This document shows, piece by piece, positions 8,583 to 13,603 of a stretch of 13,754 nt of DNA; the stretch's first letter is position 1, and each line of letters begins with the position of its first letter. This stretch comes from an uncultured bacterium (lineage in GTDB: Bacteria > Patescibacteriota > Minisyncoccia > Minisyncoccales > JAQTVQ01), in contig CAIMDX010000040.1 of assembly GCA_903839905.1 (NCBI GenBank), positions 1 to 13,754 of the forward strand. The letters run 5' to 3'. Under the pieces are notes generated by a model. That model worked only from the letters and a program-made list of their open reading frames with translations, did not search any database and was not told where the DNA came from. Position numbers and translations under genes: made by a program.

Positions 8583-8607
8583 AAAAAGACACCTTTCCGA
8601 TAGGTGT
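8583..8607 (-). terminator. Terminator-like hairpin in the uvrC leader
   Basis: Read on the minus strand, ACACCT (8607-8602) pairs with AGGTGT (8594-8589) and is followed directly by C and five T (8588-8583); an AAAGA tract upstream can also pair with the TCTTT. It therefore looks like an intrinsic terminator 45 nt upstream of the uvrC start. The same 3' arm can pair instead with downstream sequence: GTCTTTTT (minus strand 8590-8583) is perfectly complementary to AAAAAGAC (8578-8571). It may be an attenuator, or may end a short upstream transcript. Confidence 0.5.
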
Positions 8608-8644
8608 ATCTTTGATGTAGGTTTTAGCTTCCAAATTTGGTTAA

Positions 8645-8673
8645 TTTATGCTAAAATTTCAAGTTCGTCACAA
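8645..8673 (-). promoter_or_regulatory. Candidate uvrCB promoter
   Basis: On the minus strand TTGTGA (8673-8668) and CATAAA (8650-8645) are separated by 17 nt, a fair sigma-70-type match. Transcription would begin near 8638 and pass the terminator-like hairpin before reaching uvrC. The opposite strand of this AT-rich spacer has extended -10-like strings (TGCTAAAAT at 8649-8657, TGCTAAATT at 8691-8699) that might serve uvrA, but without good -35 boxes. Confidence 0.35.
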
Positions 8674-8714
8674 TTATTTTTTAAATTTATTGCTAAATTT
8701 TAGTAAATTTTGTC

Positions 8715-8770
8715 CGTGTTGGGCGGGCTTTGCCTCGCCGAAGCTCCGCGCAACGGAGCGAAGGCGGGCG
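8715..8770. repeat. GC-rich nested inverted repeat in front of uvrA
   Basis: The core is CGCC (8736-8739), gaa, GCTCCG (8743-8748), a 5-nt loop, CGGAGC (8754-8759), gaa, GGCG (8763-8766): a two-stage hairpin. A second hairpin can form on its left (GGCGGGC with GCCTCGCC). It is far richer in GC than the surrounding spacer. A close relative sits at 12713-12746 (CGCC, gta, GCTCCGC, 6-nt loop, GCGGAGC, gaa, GGCG), so this is a dispersed short repeat. It ends 11 nt before the uvrA ATG. Confidence 0.75.
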
Positions 8771-8777
8771 ACAGACT

Positions 8778-11672
8778 ATGGAAAAAGATTTTATTGAACT
8801 TACTAAAGTTAAGGTGCACAACCTTAAAAATATCAGCCTCAAGATCCCCAAAAATAAATTGGTGGTGATTTGCGGCACTTCGGGATCGGGTAAATCATCT
8901 TTGGCTTTTGATACTATTTTCCAGGAAGGCCAGCGCCGGTATCTGGAAAGCTTGTCTTCCTACGCCAGGCAATTTTTGGGAGGGATGAAAAAACCGGATG
9001 TGGAAAAAATAGAAGGGTTATCGCCGACCGTGGCCGTTGACCAGAAAACCATTTCTTCCAATCCGCGTTCCACTGTGGGGACTTTAACCGAAATTTACGA
9101 TTATTTAAGATTGCTTTTTGCTTATGTCGGAAAAGCTTATTGTCCGACTTGTAGTCGTTCGCTGGCTTCGCAAACGCCGCATCAAATAGCAGACCATATC
9201 TACAAGTTGGCGGAAAAAGGCTGGATTTCTATCTTAGCTCCGGTTGTCATTGGTAAAAAAGGCGAACACAAAGGAACCATTGAGGAAATTTTTCAGGAAG
9301 GCTGGCCGCAGGTCAGGATAGACGGCATTACTTATCCTATTTCCGAAGCCCGCGAGAAAAGTTTTGATAAAAATAAATTTCACAATATTGAAGTTTTAGT
9401 TGACCGCGTTTCGCTTATTGAATACAAAAAAGATTTGACTGGAGATAAAAAACTGACCAAAAAAGAAAAAGAGGCAATGAATACCAGAAAGAAAAGAGTG
9501 GAATCGCTGTTAAAAGAAACCAAAGAGCGGTTATTGGAATCGGTAAAAAAAGGATTAAGGATCGGCAAAGGGCGGGTAACTGTCGTTTGGATGGAAGGCA
9601 AGAAAGAAAAAGAAGAAATTTTATCAATTACCTTGACCTGTCCAACTTGCCAAATTTCTTTTCCAGAAATGGAACCGAGGTTGTTTTCGTTTAACAGCCC
9701 TTACGGTGCCTGTGTTTTGTGCCAAGGTTTGGGCAAGTTGAAAAAAATAGACCCGGATTCAATCGTGAGTCCCGACCTTTCGCTTAATGAGGGCGCAATC
9801 ATGCCCGGCTTTGCCTTAAGCCGCTCCATGATGAGGCTCTCCGGCGGTTCTTACCAAAAATTTTCTTTGCAGGAAGCGGCCGATGCCATGGGTTTTTCGT
9901 TGGACGAACCCTTTAAAAATTTAACTAAAGATATCCAAGACTTAATTTTATACGGCAATGAAAGTTTTCTGCCCGAATACGAAGGCGCTGTTCCAAAAAT
10001 GGAAAGATTTTATCGCGAAACAGAGTCAGATTATGTACGGAACGAAATCGGAAAATATATGCGCGAAATCGTTTGTCCGGATTGCCATGGCGCGCGGTTA
10101 AGGCCCGAAGCTTTGGCTGTAAAGCTGGGCGATAAGAATATGAATGATGTGACCTTAATGCCGGTCAATGAAGAGAAAATATTTTTTGAGAAGTTTATAA
10201 AAACTCTAGGCGAGGGCGACACAAAAATCGCCGAGCCGCTGATTAGAGAAATTTGCAAAAGAATCTCATTCTTGCTGGATGTCGGCGTTGATTACATCAG
10301 CTTGTCGCGCGAAGCCGAAAGCTTGTCCATCGGCGAAAACCAAAGAATCAGGCTGGCTTGCCAGCTGGGTTCGGGTTTGTCCGGCATTATTTATGTTTTG
10401 GACGAGCCGACCGTGGGTTTGCACCAGCGCGATACCGACCGCTTGATCAAGGCGTTAAAAGATTTGGTCAAGATAAATAATACCGTTATTGTCGTTGACC
10501 ACGACGATATGGTTATTGAAAATGCCGAATGGATAATTGAAATCGGCCCGGGAGCCGGCAGATACGGAGGAGAAGTTGTTTTTGAGGGCGTCTACAGCGA
10601 TTTGCTAAAATCAAAATCTTTAACCGGATTATATCTTTCCAAAAAACTTTCTACAGCCACTAATTTTCCCAAAAGGGAAATTGATAGCAAGGTCAAATGG
10701 CTGGAATTAAAAGGAGCGAGCGAGTTCAATTTGAAAAATGTTGATCTTAAAATCCCTTTGGGCCGTTTTGTTTCCGTAGCCGGCGTTTCTGGCTCTGGCA
10801 AAAGCACTTTGGTCATTGATACTCTTGCCAAAATTTTAGGAAAAGAGCTGAACGGCCAAACAAAAGTTTTTCCTGGGAAATATAAAGAGATTGCGGGAAT
10901 AGAACAGGTCAACAAAGTAGTTTTGGCAGACCAGAGCCCCATCGGCCGCACGCCGAGATCTAACCCCGCCACTTATACCGGTATTTTTAATACGATTCGG
11001 GATCTTTTCGCTTACAGCTACCAGGCCAGATTGAAAGGCTGGGGCCCGGCCTATTTCAGCTTCAATACCAAAAGCGGCCGCTGCCCGGCTTGCAAAGGAG
11101 AAGGCTTCAAAAAAGTGGAGATGTATTTCTTGCCAGATGTTTTCGTTGAGTGCGACATCTGCAACGGCAGAAAATTTACGCCTGAAATTTTGAAAGCGGA
11201 ATACAATGGTAAAAGCATTGCCGATGTTTTGGATATGAGCGTTGACGAAGCCAGAGCATTTTTTAGCGACATTCCGCCAATCAAAGACAAGTTGCAATTA
11301 TTGATAGACATAGGTTTGGGCTATTTGAAGCTCGGTCAAAGCGCCACCACTCTGTCGGGAGGAGAAGCTCAAAGAATAAAACTCGCTTACGAATTGGCGC
11401 GCCGCGATACCGGCCAAACAATGTACGTTCTGGACGAGCCGACCGTGGGCTTGCATTTTGACGATGTCAAAAAACTTTTGATCGTTTTGCGCCGCTTGGT
11501 AGAAAAGGGGAATACGGTTTTGATCATTGAGCACAACTTGGAAGTTTTAAGGGAATCCGATTGGATCATAGAAGTCGGCCCCGAAGGCGGAGCCAAAGGA
11601 GGCAAGATCATTTTTGAAGGCAGTATCAGCGACCTCCGCAAAGCCACAACCCCCACCGCCAAATTCCTCTAA
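8778..11672 (+). CDS. uvrA: Excinuclease ABC subunit UvrA
   Basis: This 964-residue ATPase recognises DNA damage and loads UvrB. Landmarks: Walker A of the first nucleotide-binding domain CGTSGSGKSS (32-41), the UvrB-interacting SLSSYARQFL and following region, Cys pair C122/C125, zinc module C288/C291 with C312/C315 (FSFNSPYGAC lies between), first signature LSIGEN (516-521), Walker B VLDEPTVGLH with D542/E543; then second Walker A GVSGSGKST (669-677), zinc module C769/C772 with C792/C795, second signature LSGGEAQ from 859 and Walker B D886/E887. The first signature departs from LSGGEA, while the second is canonical. An in-frame TTG at 8730 exists but lies inside a repeat and would add 16 residues not found in the family, so ATG 8778 is chosen. 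No Shine-Dalgarno is evident. It diverges from uvrCB. Confidence 0.97.
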   Translation: MEKDFIELTKVKVHNLKNISLKIPKNKLVVICGTSGSGKSSLAFDTIFQEGQRRYLESLSSYARQFLGGMKKPDVEKIEGLSPTVAVDQKTISSNPRSTVGTLTEIYDYLRLLFAYVGKAYCPTCSRSLASQTPHQIADHIYKLAEKGWISILAPVVIGKKGEHKGTIEEIFQEGWPQVRIDGITYPISEAREKSFDKNKFHNIEVLVDRVSLIEYKKDLTGDKKLTKKEKEAMNTRKKRVESLLKETKERLLESVKKGLRIGKGRVTVVWMEGKKEKEEILSITLTCPTCQISFPEMEPRLFSFNSPYGACVLCQGLGKLKKIDPDSIVSPDLSLNEGAIMPGFALSRSMMRLSGGSYQKFSLQEAADAMGFSLDEPFKNLTKDIQDLILYGNESFLPEYEGAVPKMERFYRETESDYVRNEIGKYMREIVCPDCHGARLRPEALAVKLGDKNMNDVTLMPVNEEKIFFEKFIKTLGEGDTKIAEPLIREICKRISFLLDVGVDYISLSREAESLSIGENQRIRLACQLGSGLSGIIYVLDEPTVGLHQRDTDRLIKALKDLVKINNTVIVVDHDDMVIENAEWIIEIGPGAGRYGGEVVFEGVYSDLLKSKSLTGLYLSKKLSTATNFPKREIDSKVKWLELKGASEFNLKNVDLKIPLGRFVSVAGVSGSGKSTLVIDTLAKILGKELNGQTKVFPGKYKEIAGIEQVNKVVLADQSPIGRTPRSNPATYTGIFNTIRDLFAYSYQARLKGWGPAYFSFNTKSGRCPACKGEGFKKVEMYFLPDVFVECDICNGRKFTPEILKAEYNGKSIADVLDMSVDEARAFFSDIPPIKDKLQLLIDIGLGYLKLGQSATTLSGGEAQRIKLAYELARRDTGQTMYVLDEPTVGLHFDDVKKLLIVLRRLVEKGNTVLIIEHNLEVLRESDWIIEVGPEGGAKGGKIIFEGSISDLRKATTPTAKFL

Positions 11673-11673
11673 C

Positions 11674-11682
11674 TGTGGAAAA
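11674..11682 (+). promoter_or_regulatory. DnaA-box-like 9-mer after uvrA
   Basis: TGTGGAAAA is the reverse complement of TTTTCCACA, which fits the relaxed DnaA-box consensus TTWTNCACA. It begins 1 nt after the uvrA stop codon. Binding is not shown; it could be a chance match. Confidence 0.3.
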
Positions 11683-11689
11683 TTCAGTA

Positions 11690-11724
11690 AAAACTGGCAG
11701 AAGCCGGGCTTTGGCCAGTTTTGA
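11690..11724 (+). terminator. Rho-independent terminator of uvrA
   Basis: AAAACTGGC (11690-11698) pairs with GCCAGTTTT (11714-11722); the inner part continues GAAGC with GCTTT around a CGG loop, after one mismatch. The 3' arm ends in TTTT. It starts 17 nt after the uvrA stop. The loop segment GGCAGAAGCCGGGCTT recurs at 12983-12998. Confidence 0.7.
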
Positions 11725-11776
11725 GCTTTAATCTCTGTGGATAACTAACTCTACCTTTCGGAAAGGTAGGATTTTT
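11719..11776 (+). repeat. Boundary repeat, copy A, with terminator hairpin
   Basis: This segment (TTTTGAG, TTTAATCTCTG, the 9-mer TGTGGATAA, CTAACT, then a hairpin) recurs almost unchanged at about 12763-12817 and 13678-13732. The hairpin CTACCTTTC (11751-11759) / GAAAGGTAG (11761-11769) is followed by ATTTTT (11771-11776), so it can act as an intrinsic terminator of plus-strand transcripts. Copy A has GATTTTT where B and C have TATTTTT, and lacks the palindrome that follows in B and C. Confidence 0.85.
11736..11744 (+). promoter_or_regulatory. Perfect DnaA-box 9-mer, copy A
   Basis: TGTGGATAA is the exact reverse complement of the consensus TTATCCACA. It sits 7 nt before the repeat's terminator hairpin. 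The same 9-mer is at the same place in the other two repeat copies. Confidence 0.45.
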
Positions 11777-11790
11777 ACCTTGCATTGAGT

Positions 11791-11813
11791 TGGTCAAAGC
11801 GGGGCTTTGACCA
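11791..11813 (+). terminator. Perfect 10-bp hairpin ahead of the unit 1 promoter
   Basis: TGGTCAAAGC (11791-11800), loop GGG, GCTTTGACCA (11804-11813). Six bases later comes TTTTATTG, so it may be a second terminator insulating unit 1. The same hairpin element is found in copy B (arms 12671-12684 and 12747-12760, loop expanded by an insertion) and half of it in copy C (13665-13674). Confidence 0.6.
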
Positions 11814-11841
11814 GCTTGGTTTTATTGTTGTGTGTTTTTGC

Positions 11842-11870
11842 TTGGCATAATACAGCAATTGTTATATAGT
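11842..11870 (+). promoter_or_regulatory. Promoter of unit 1
   Basis: TTGGCA (11842-11847) and TATAGT (11865-11870) with a 17-nt spacer. The downstream tag ATTGAAATTGAAG (11877-11889) is shared, with one change, by the unit 2 promoter at the same distance from the -10. That conservation between otherwise different units supports the call. Predicted transcription start is near 11877. Confidence 0.75.
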
Positions 11871-11953
11871 ATCACCATTGAAATTGAAGAGTCCGCACAT
11901 TTACAAAAGAATAAAAGTTTAGATTTTTTTCCATCCGAATTCCGGCATTGAAA

Positions 11954-12073
11954 GTTATTCTCCTGTTAAATGAGCTTCCAAAGCTATAAATATAGTTTTG
12001 GAATTTCAGAAACAGGAGAATAGTCATCTCCTGATCTAACTAAGTCCCTCTGGCTAAAAAATAGTCCGGAGAA
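11954..12073 (+). ncRNA. Highly structured leader RNA of unit 1 (possible translational switch)
   Basis: A long hairpin occupies 11954-12024. The lower stem GTTATTCTCCTGTT (11954-11967) pairs with AACAGGAGAATAGT (12011-12024). The upper stem TTCCAAAGCTA (11976-11986) pairs with TAGTTTTGGAA (11993-12003) around loop TAAATA. A second hairpin, CTCTGGCTA with TAG-t-CCGGAG, ends at the Shine-Dalgarno GGAG (12068-12071). TTCTCC or TCTCC occurs twice (11958-11963, 12027-12031) and GGAGAA twice (12015-12020, 12068-12073), the second being the ribosome-binding site. The pairings are therefore mutually exclusive and could open or hide the site. No known riboswitch class is recognised. The region 11673-12080 otherwise holds the uvrA terminator, copy A repeat and promoter. 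It may be cis-acting or may be a separate RNA. Confidence 0.55.
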
Positions 12074-12080
12074 GAAAAAA

Positions 12081-12185
12081 ATGGAAAAAAGGAAAAAGAG
12101 ACTAATGGAGATATTGGGTTTGCCTTATTGGGAGGATGTTTCTCTAACGAAATTTAAAGAAGCGTTGCTAATTTTTTTTTTCTAA
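12081..12185 (+). CDS. 34-residue frame, probable 5' part of a split gene
   Basis: ATG 12081 is preceded by CCGGAGAAG, with GGAG 9 nt upstream of the start, the best Shine-Dalgarno in the window. The peptide begins MEKRKKRLMEILGLPYWED and ends LLIFFF at TAA 12183-12185, immediately after a run of ten T (12172-12181). The next frame (+1) is open from 12072 through to the ATG at 12205 and on to 12579. Removing one T (or shifting +1) gives a continuous 165-residue protein reading LLIFFSKAKKEVFMSTRLK across the junction. So this is likely the N terminus of the next gene, separated by a true indel, a homopolymer sequencing error or a slippage site. As an independent peptide it would be a basic, then hydrophobic, leader. 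Confidence 0.5.
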   Translation: MEKRKKRLMEILGLPYWEDVSLTKFKEALLIFFF

Positions 12186-12204
12186 AGCGAAAAAAGAAGT
12201 TTTT

Positions 12205-12579
12205 ATGTCAACCAGGCTTAAATCGGATTTCTATAATTTACCGGAAATTATAGAAAGCATTACGGAAAAAACAGATGAAGGCGTGCTATTCCGAATAGTA
12301 ATAGATAAAGATGGACAAGAGCCTCCGGACTGGATGACAAAAAATAATAGAATTCAGACTGAAAGAAGCACAGTAAAGATACTACAGGTGATTGTAATTG
12401 ACAATAAACATTTTATGATAGAATCATCGTCTGGTTCTTTCAGGATTTGTTATAATGTACCGGTTGTCGTAAGGGTATTTAAAGATGACCTACAAGAGAT
12501 ATGGGACAATCATTGTGAGGAAAGTCCGGCAAAAGAGGTCGGCAAAAAAGAGGAGAGAAGAACTCCTCAAAAACCCTGA
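12205..12579 (+). CDS. Hypothetical protein, unit 1 (probably C-terminal part of a split gene)
   Basis: The 124 residues from ATG 12205 form a soluble, mixed alpha/beta-looking protein with hydrophobic strand-like stretches (EGVLFRIVIDKDG, TVKILQVIVIDNKHFMIES, FRICYNVPVVVRVFKDDL) and a charged, Lys/Glu-rich tail (SPAKEVGKKEERRTPQKP). I do not recognise the family. There is no signal peptide or membrane helix. No good Shine-Dalgarno precedes it, and the frame is open upstream to 12072, into the ten-T run that ends the 34-residue frame, so the natural product is probably the 165-residue fusion. The stop TGA 12577-12579 is followed 24 nt later by a strong terminator, and the whole unit lies between two copies of the boundary repeat. 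Confidence 0.6.
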   Translation: MSTRLKSDFYNLPEIIESITEKTDEGVLFRIVIDKDGQEPPDWMTKNNRIQTERSTVKILQVIVIDNKHFMIESSSGSFRICYNVPVVVRVFKDDLQEIWDNHCEESPAKEVGKKEERRTPQKP

Positions 12580-12603
12580 AAAAGGTTTTTAAAAGAATCT
12601 TCA

Positions 12604-12629
12604 AAAAGCCCTCTAAGGAGAGGGCTTTT
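12604..12629 (+). terminator. Rho-independent terminator of unit 1
   Basis: AAAAGCCCTCT (12604-12614), loop AAGG, AGAGGGCTTTT (12619-12629): a perfect 11-bp stem ending in TTTT. An identical stem with loop AAAA ends unit 2 exactly 1000 nt further on. Confidence 0.9.
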
Positions 12630-12684
12630 CTGTTGCAAATTTTCAATGTAAAATTTAATCCTTGCATTGAGCTGGTCAAAGCCC

Positions 12685-12746
12685 GCTTTACTCCTGCCTA
12701 CCGGCAGGCAGGCGCCGTAGCTCCGCAATCATGCGGAGCGAAGGCG
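12685..12746. repeat. GC-rich short repeat inserted in a hairpin loop
   Basis: Two hairpins: CCTGCC (12693-12698), tacc, GGCAGG (12703-12708), and CGCC-gta-GCTCCGC (12713-12726) with GCGGAGC-gaa-GGCG (12733-12746). The second matches the element before uvrA at 8736-8766. In copy A the same hairpin has only a 3-nt loop, so this block looks inserted there. Confidence 0.7.
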
Positions 12747-12776
12747 GGGCTTTGACCAGCCTTGAGTCTTAATCTC

Positions 12777-12785
12777 TGTGGATAA
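12777..12785 (+). promoter_or_regulatory. Perfect DnaA-box 9-mer, copy B
   Basis: TGTGGATAA, reverse complement of TTATCCACA, at the same place in the repeat as in copies A and C, 6 nt before the terminator hairpin. Confidence 0.45.
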
Positions 12786-12791
12786 CTAACT

Positions 12792-12817
12792 CTACCTTTC
12801 GGAAAGGTAGTATTTTT
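12792..12817 (+). terminator. Terminator hairpin within boundary repeat B
   Basis: CTACCTTTC (12792-12800) / GAAAGGTAG (12802-12810) followed by TATTTTT. It lies just upstream of the unit 2 promoter and would block read-through from unit 1. Confidence 0.65.
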
Positions 12818-12818
12818 A

Positions 12819-12832
12819 GGGTGCTAGCACCC
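12819..12832. promoter_or_regulatory. Palindrome touching the -35 (possible operator)
   Basis: GGGTGCTAGCACCC is a perfect 14-bp palindrome ending 1 nt before the -35 TTGACA. It is repeated identically at 13734-13747 with the same spacing to the next TTGACA. Position and conservation suggest a binding site for a dimeric regulator; no regulator gene is in the window. It can also fold as a 5-bp RNA hairpin. Confidence 0.45.
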
Positions 12833-12833
12833 C

Positions 12834-12862
12834 TTGACATGATATTGCCATTGTGGTATAGT
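12834..12862 (+). promoter_or_regulatory. Near-consensus promoter of unit 2 RNA
   Basis: TTGACA (12834-12839), 17-nt spacer, TATAGT (12857-12862), with an extended -10 TG at 12854-12855. The tag ATTGAAACTGAAG begins at 12869, the likely transcription start, as in unit 1. Confidence 0.88.
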
Positions 12863-12868
12863 ATCAAT

Positions 12869-12967
12869 ATTGAAACTGAAGCTTTGGAATCGTCTCTCCG
12901 GATTCGTCTAGAGATTCCGCCCAAAACTTCTTTATCAAAAAGCACCCTTCCTAGGGTCGCTTTTTGT
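12869..12967 (+). ncRNA. Candidate ~100-nt hairpin RNA with its own promoter and terminator
   Basis: Between a near-consensus promoter and an intrinsic terminator there is no usable reading frame but there is clear pairing. GAAG-c-TTTGG (12878-12887) pairs with CC-AAA-a-CTTC (12921-12930). Inside it AATC-g-TCT (12888-12895) pairs with AGA-GATT (12910-12916), or alternatively GAATC (12887-12891) pairs with GATTC (12901-12905). The molecule would be one long hairpin, a short linker and the terminator. GCTTTGGAA (12881-12889) is exactly complementary to TTCCAAAGC (11976-11984) in the unit 1 leader. It does not look like 6S, tmRNA, RNase P or SRP RNA. Because the downstream gene has its own promoter, this is probably a free small RNA rather than only a leader. 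Confidence 0.6.
12937..12967 (+). terminator. Rho-independent terminator of the unit 2 small RNA
   Basis: AAAAAGC-ACCCT (12937-12948), loop TCCT, AGGGT-c-GCTTTTT (12953-12965), with one bulged C, followed by GTTTT. Confidence 0.8.
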
Positions 12968-12970
12968 TTT

Positions 12971-13011
12971 GGGTGAAAGTTTGGCAGAAGCCGGGCTTCT
13001 GCCGTTTACCC
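12971..13011. repeat. Extended inverted repeat between the small RNA and the 148-residue gene
   Basis: GGCAGAAGC (12983-12991), loop CGG, GCTTCTGCC (12995-13003) is a perfect 9-bp hairpin. Flanking GGGT-g-AAA (12971-12978) can pair with TTTACCC (13005-13011). The core GGCAGAAGCCGGGCTT is the same as in the loop region of the uvrA terminator (11696-11711). It has no T tract, so it is a repeat rather than a terminator. With the repeat, small RNA and next promoter, it accounts for most of the gene-free stretch 12580-13144. Confidence 0.6.
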
Positions 13012-13059
13012 AATTCAGCGAGAAAGGTACAATATGCCCGTACACATTACCATTTTAAT

Positions 13060-13088
13060 TTGACAAAATAGTTATTTTCGTTTATATA
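13060..13088 (+). promoter_or_regulatory. Promoter of the 148-residue gene
   Basis: TTGACA (13060-13065), 17-nt spacer, TATATA (13083-13088). Transcription would start near 13095, about 50 nt before the ATG. It does not share the conserved tag of the two other promoters. Confidence 0.75.
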
Positions 13089-13144
13089 TAGTTATCTTTT
13101 AAAAACATCTGCCTTGAAAATAAAAAGAGGCGGATTATCGTAGA

Positions 13145-13591
13145 ATGATTAATGGAAAAACGGTAAATGGCAAGTTTGCTCTTATAAAAAAGTTTCCTTT
13201 TATCAGCAAGATTGTTGAAAAGGGGATGGGGGAAACTTTTGTTCCGTGGGGGAGATTGGATATTTCTCTTTTAGAGGCTCCCGAAAATCTTTTAGACAGG
13301 AGAGGGAGCAGAGACATTTATAACTGGGGAACGGACAGATTCAGGATTTATTTTGCGGTCAAAGATGGAAAAATAACACGACTTAAAGAAGCAGAAATCC
13401 TGCATCATCCGAGCGGAAAGAAAATAAATTTTTCAAAGACGATTGGCGAACAAATACTTCGCCGGAAGATAAAGCCTGACTACATAGTTTTGCTTGAGAT
13501 GAACGGAGTTGAATGCCCGGATCCCAGCGGGAGCGTAACGATTTATGGCAGTTATAGCCGACCGGTTAAAACGGCCTTTACTGCCGCCTGA
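13145..13591 (+). CDS. Hypothetical protein, unit 2
   Basis: The 148-residue protein is soluble and basic, with no signal peptide or membrane helix. I do not recognise its family. Visible features are a basic N terminus (MINGKTVNGKFALIKKFPF), an acidic/aromatic middle (FVPWGRLDISLLEAPENLL, RDIYNWGTDRFRIYFAVKDG), a basic stretch (HPSGKKINFSKTIGEQILRR) and a C-terminal part with IVLLEMNGVECPDPSG. WGTDRFRIYF followed by a K-D-G turn suggests a beta-rich core. ATG 13145 is the first possible start because TAA stops the frame at 13121-13123. A GAGG lies 14 nt upstream, too far to be a good ribosome-binding site. It has its own promoter and a strong terminator 12 nt after its TGA. It shows no obvious similarity to the unit 1 protein. 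Confidence 0.75.
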   Translation: MINGKTVNGKFALIKKFPFISKIVEKGMGETFVPWGRLDISLLEAPENLLDRRGSRDIYNWGTDRFRIYFAVKDGKITRLKEAEILHHPSGKKINFSKTIGEQILRRKIKPDYIVLLEMNGVECPDPSGSVTIYGSYSRPVKTAFTAA

Positions 13592-13603
13592 TACCGAACA
13601 TCC

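Larger units (their letters stand above)
12604..12839 (+). repeat. Composite boundary repeat, copy B, with nested insertion
   Basis: In order: terminator stem, an AT-rich arm (TTGCAAATTTTCAAT), the GCTGGTCAAAGCCC hairpin arm (12671-12684), an inserted GC-rich block (about 12685-12746), the matching arm GGGCTTTGACCAGC (12747-12760), TTAATCTCTG, the 9-mer TGTGGATAA (12777-12785), the terminator hairpin CTACCTTTC/GAAAGGTAG (12792-12810) with TATTTTT, the palindrome GGGTGCTAGCACCC (12819-12832) and TTGACA. Apart from the insertion it aligns almost base for base with 13604-13754. Confidence 0.88.

Noticed and set aside
8730..8777. Upstream TTG start for uvrA adding 16 residues
   Set aside because: The extra codons lie wholly in a dispersed hairpin repeat and do not resemble the UvrA N terminus, whereas ATG 8778 gives the expected beginning.
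10836..11311. Minus-strand frames of 86-153 residues opposite uvrA
   Set aside because: They are opposite a fully conserved uvrA coding region and are explained by its codon use.
12819..12832. CIRCE element for HrcA
   Set aside because: It shares only the TAGCAC string; CIRCE needs TTAGCACTC and GAGTGCTAA arms separated by 9 nt, which are not there.
12869..12967. 6S RNA
   Set aside because: Far shorter than the usual 160-200 nt and without the large central bubble between two long arms.
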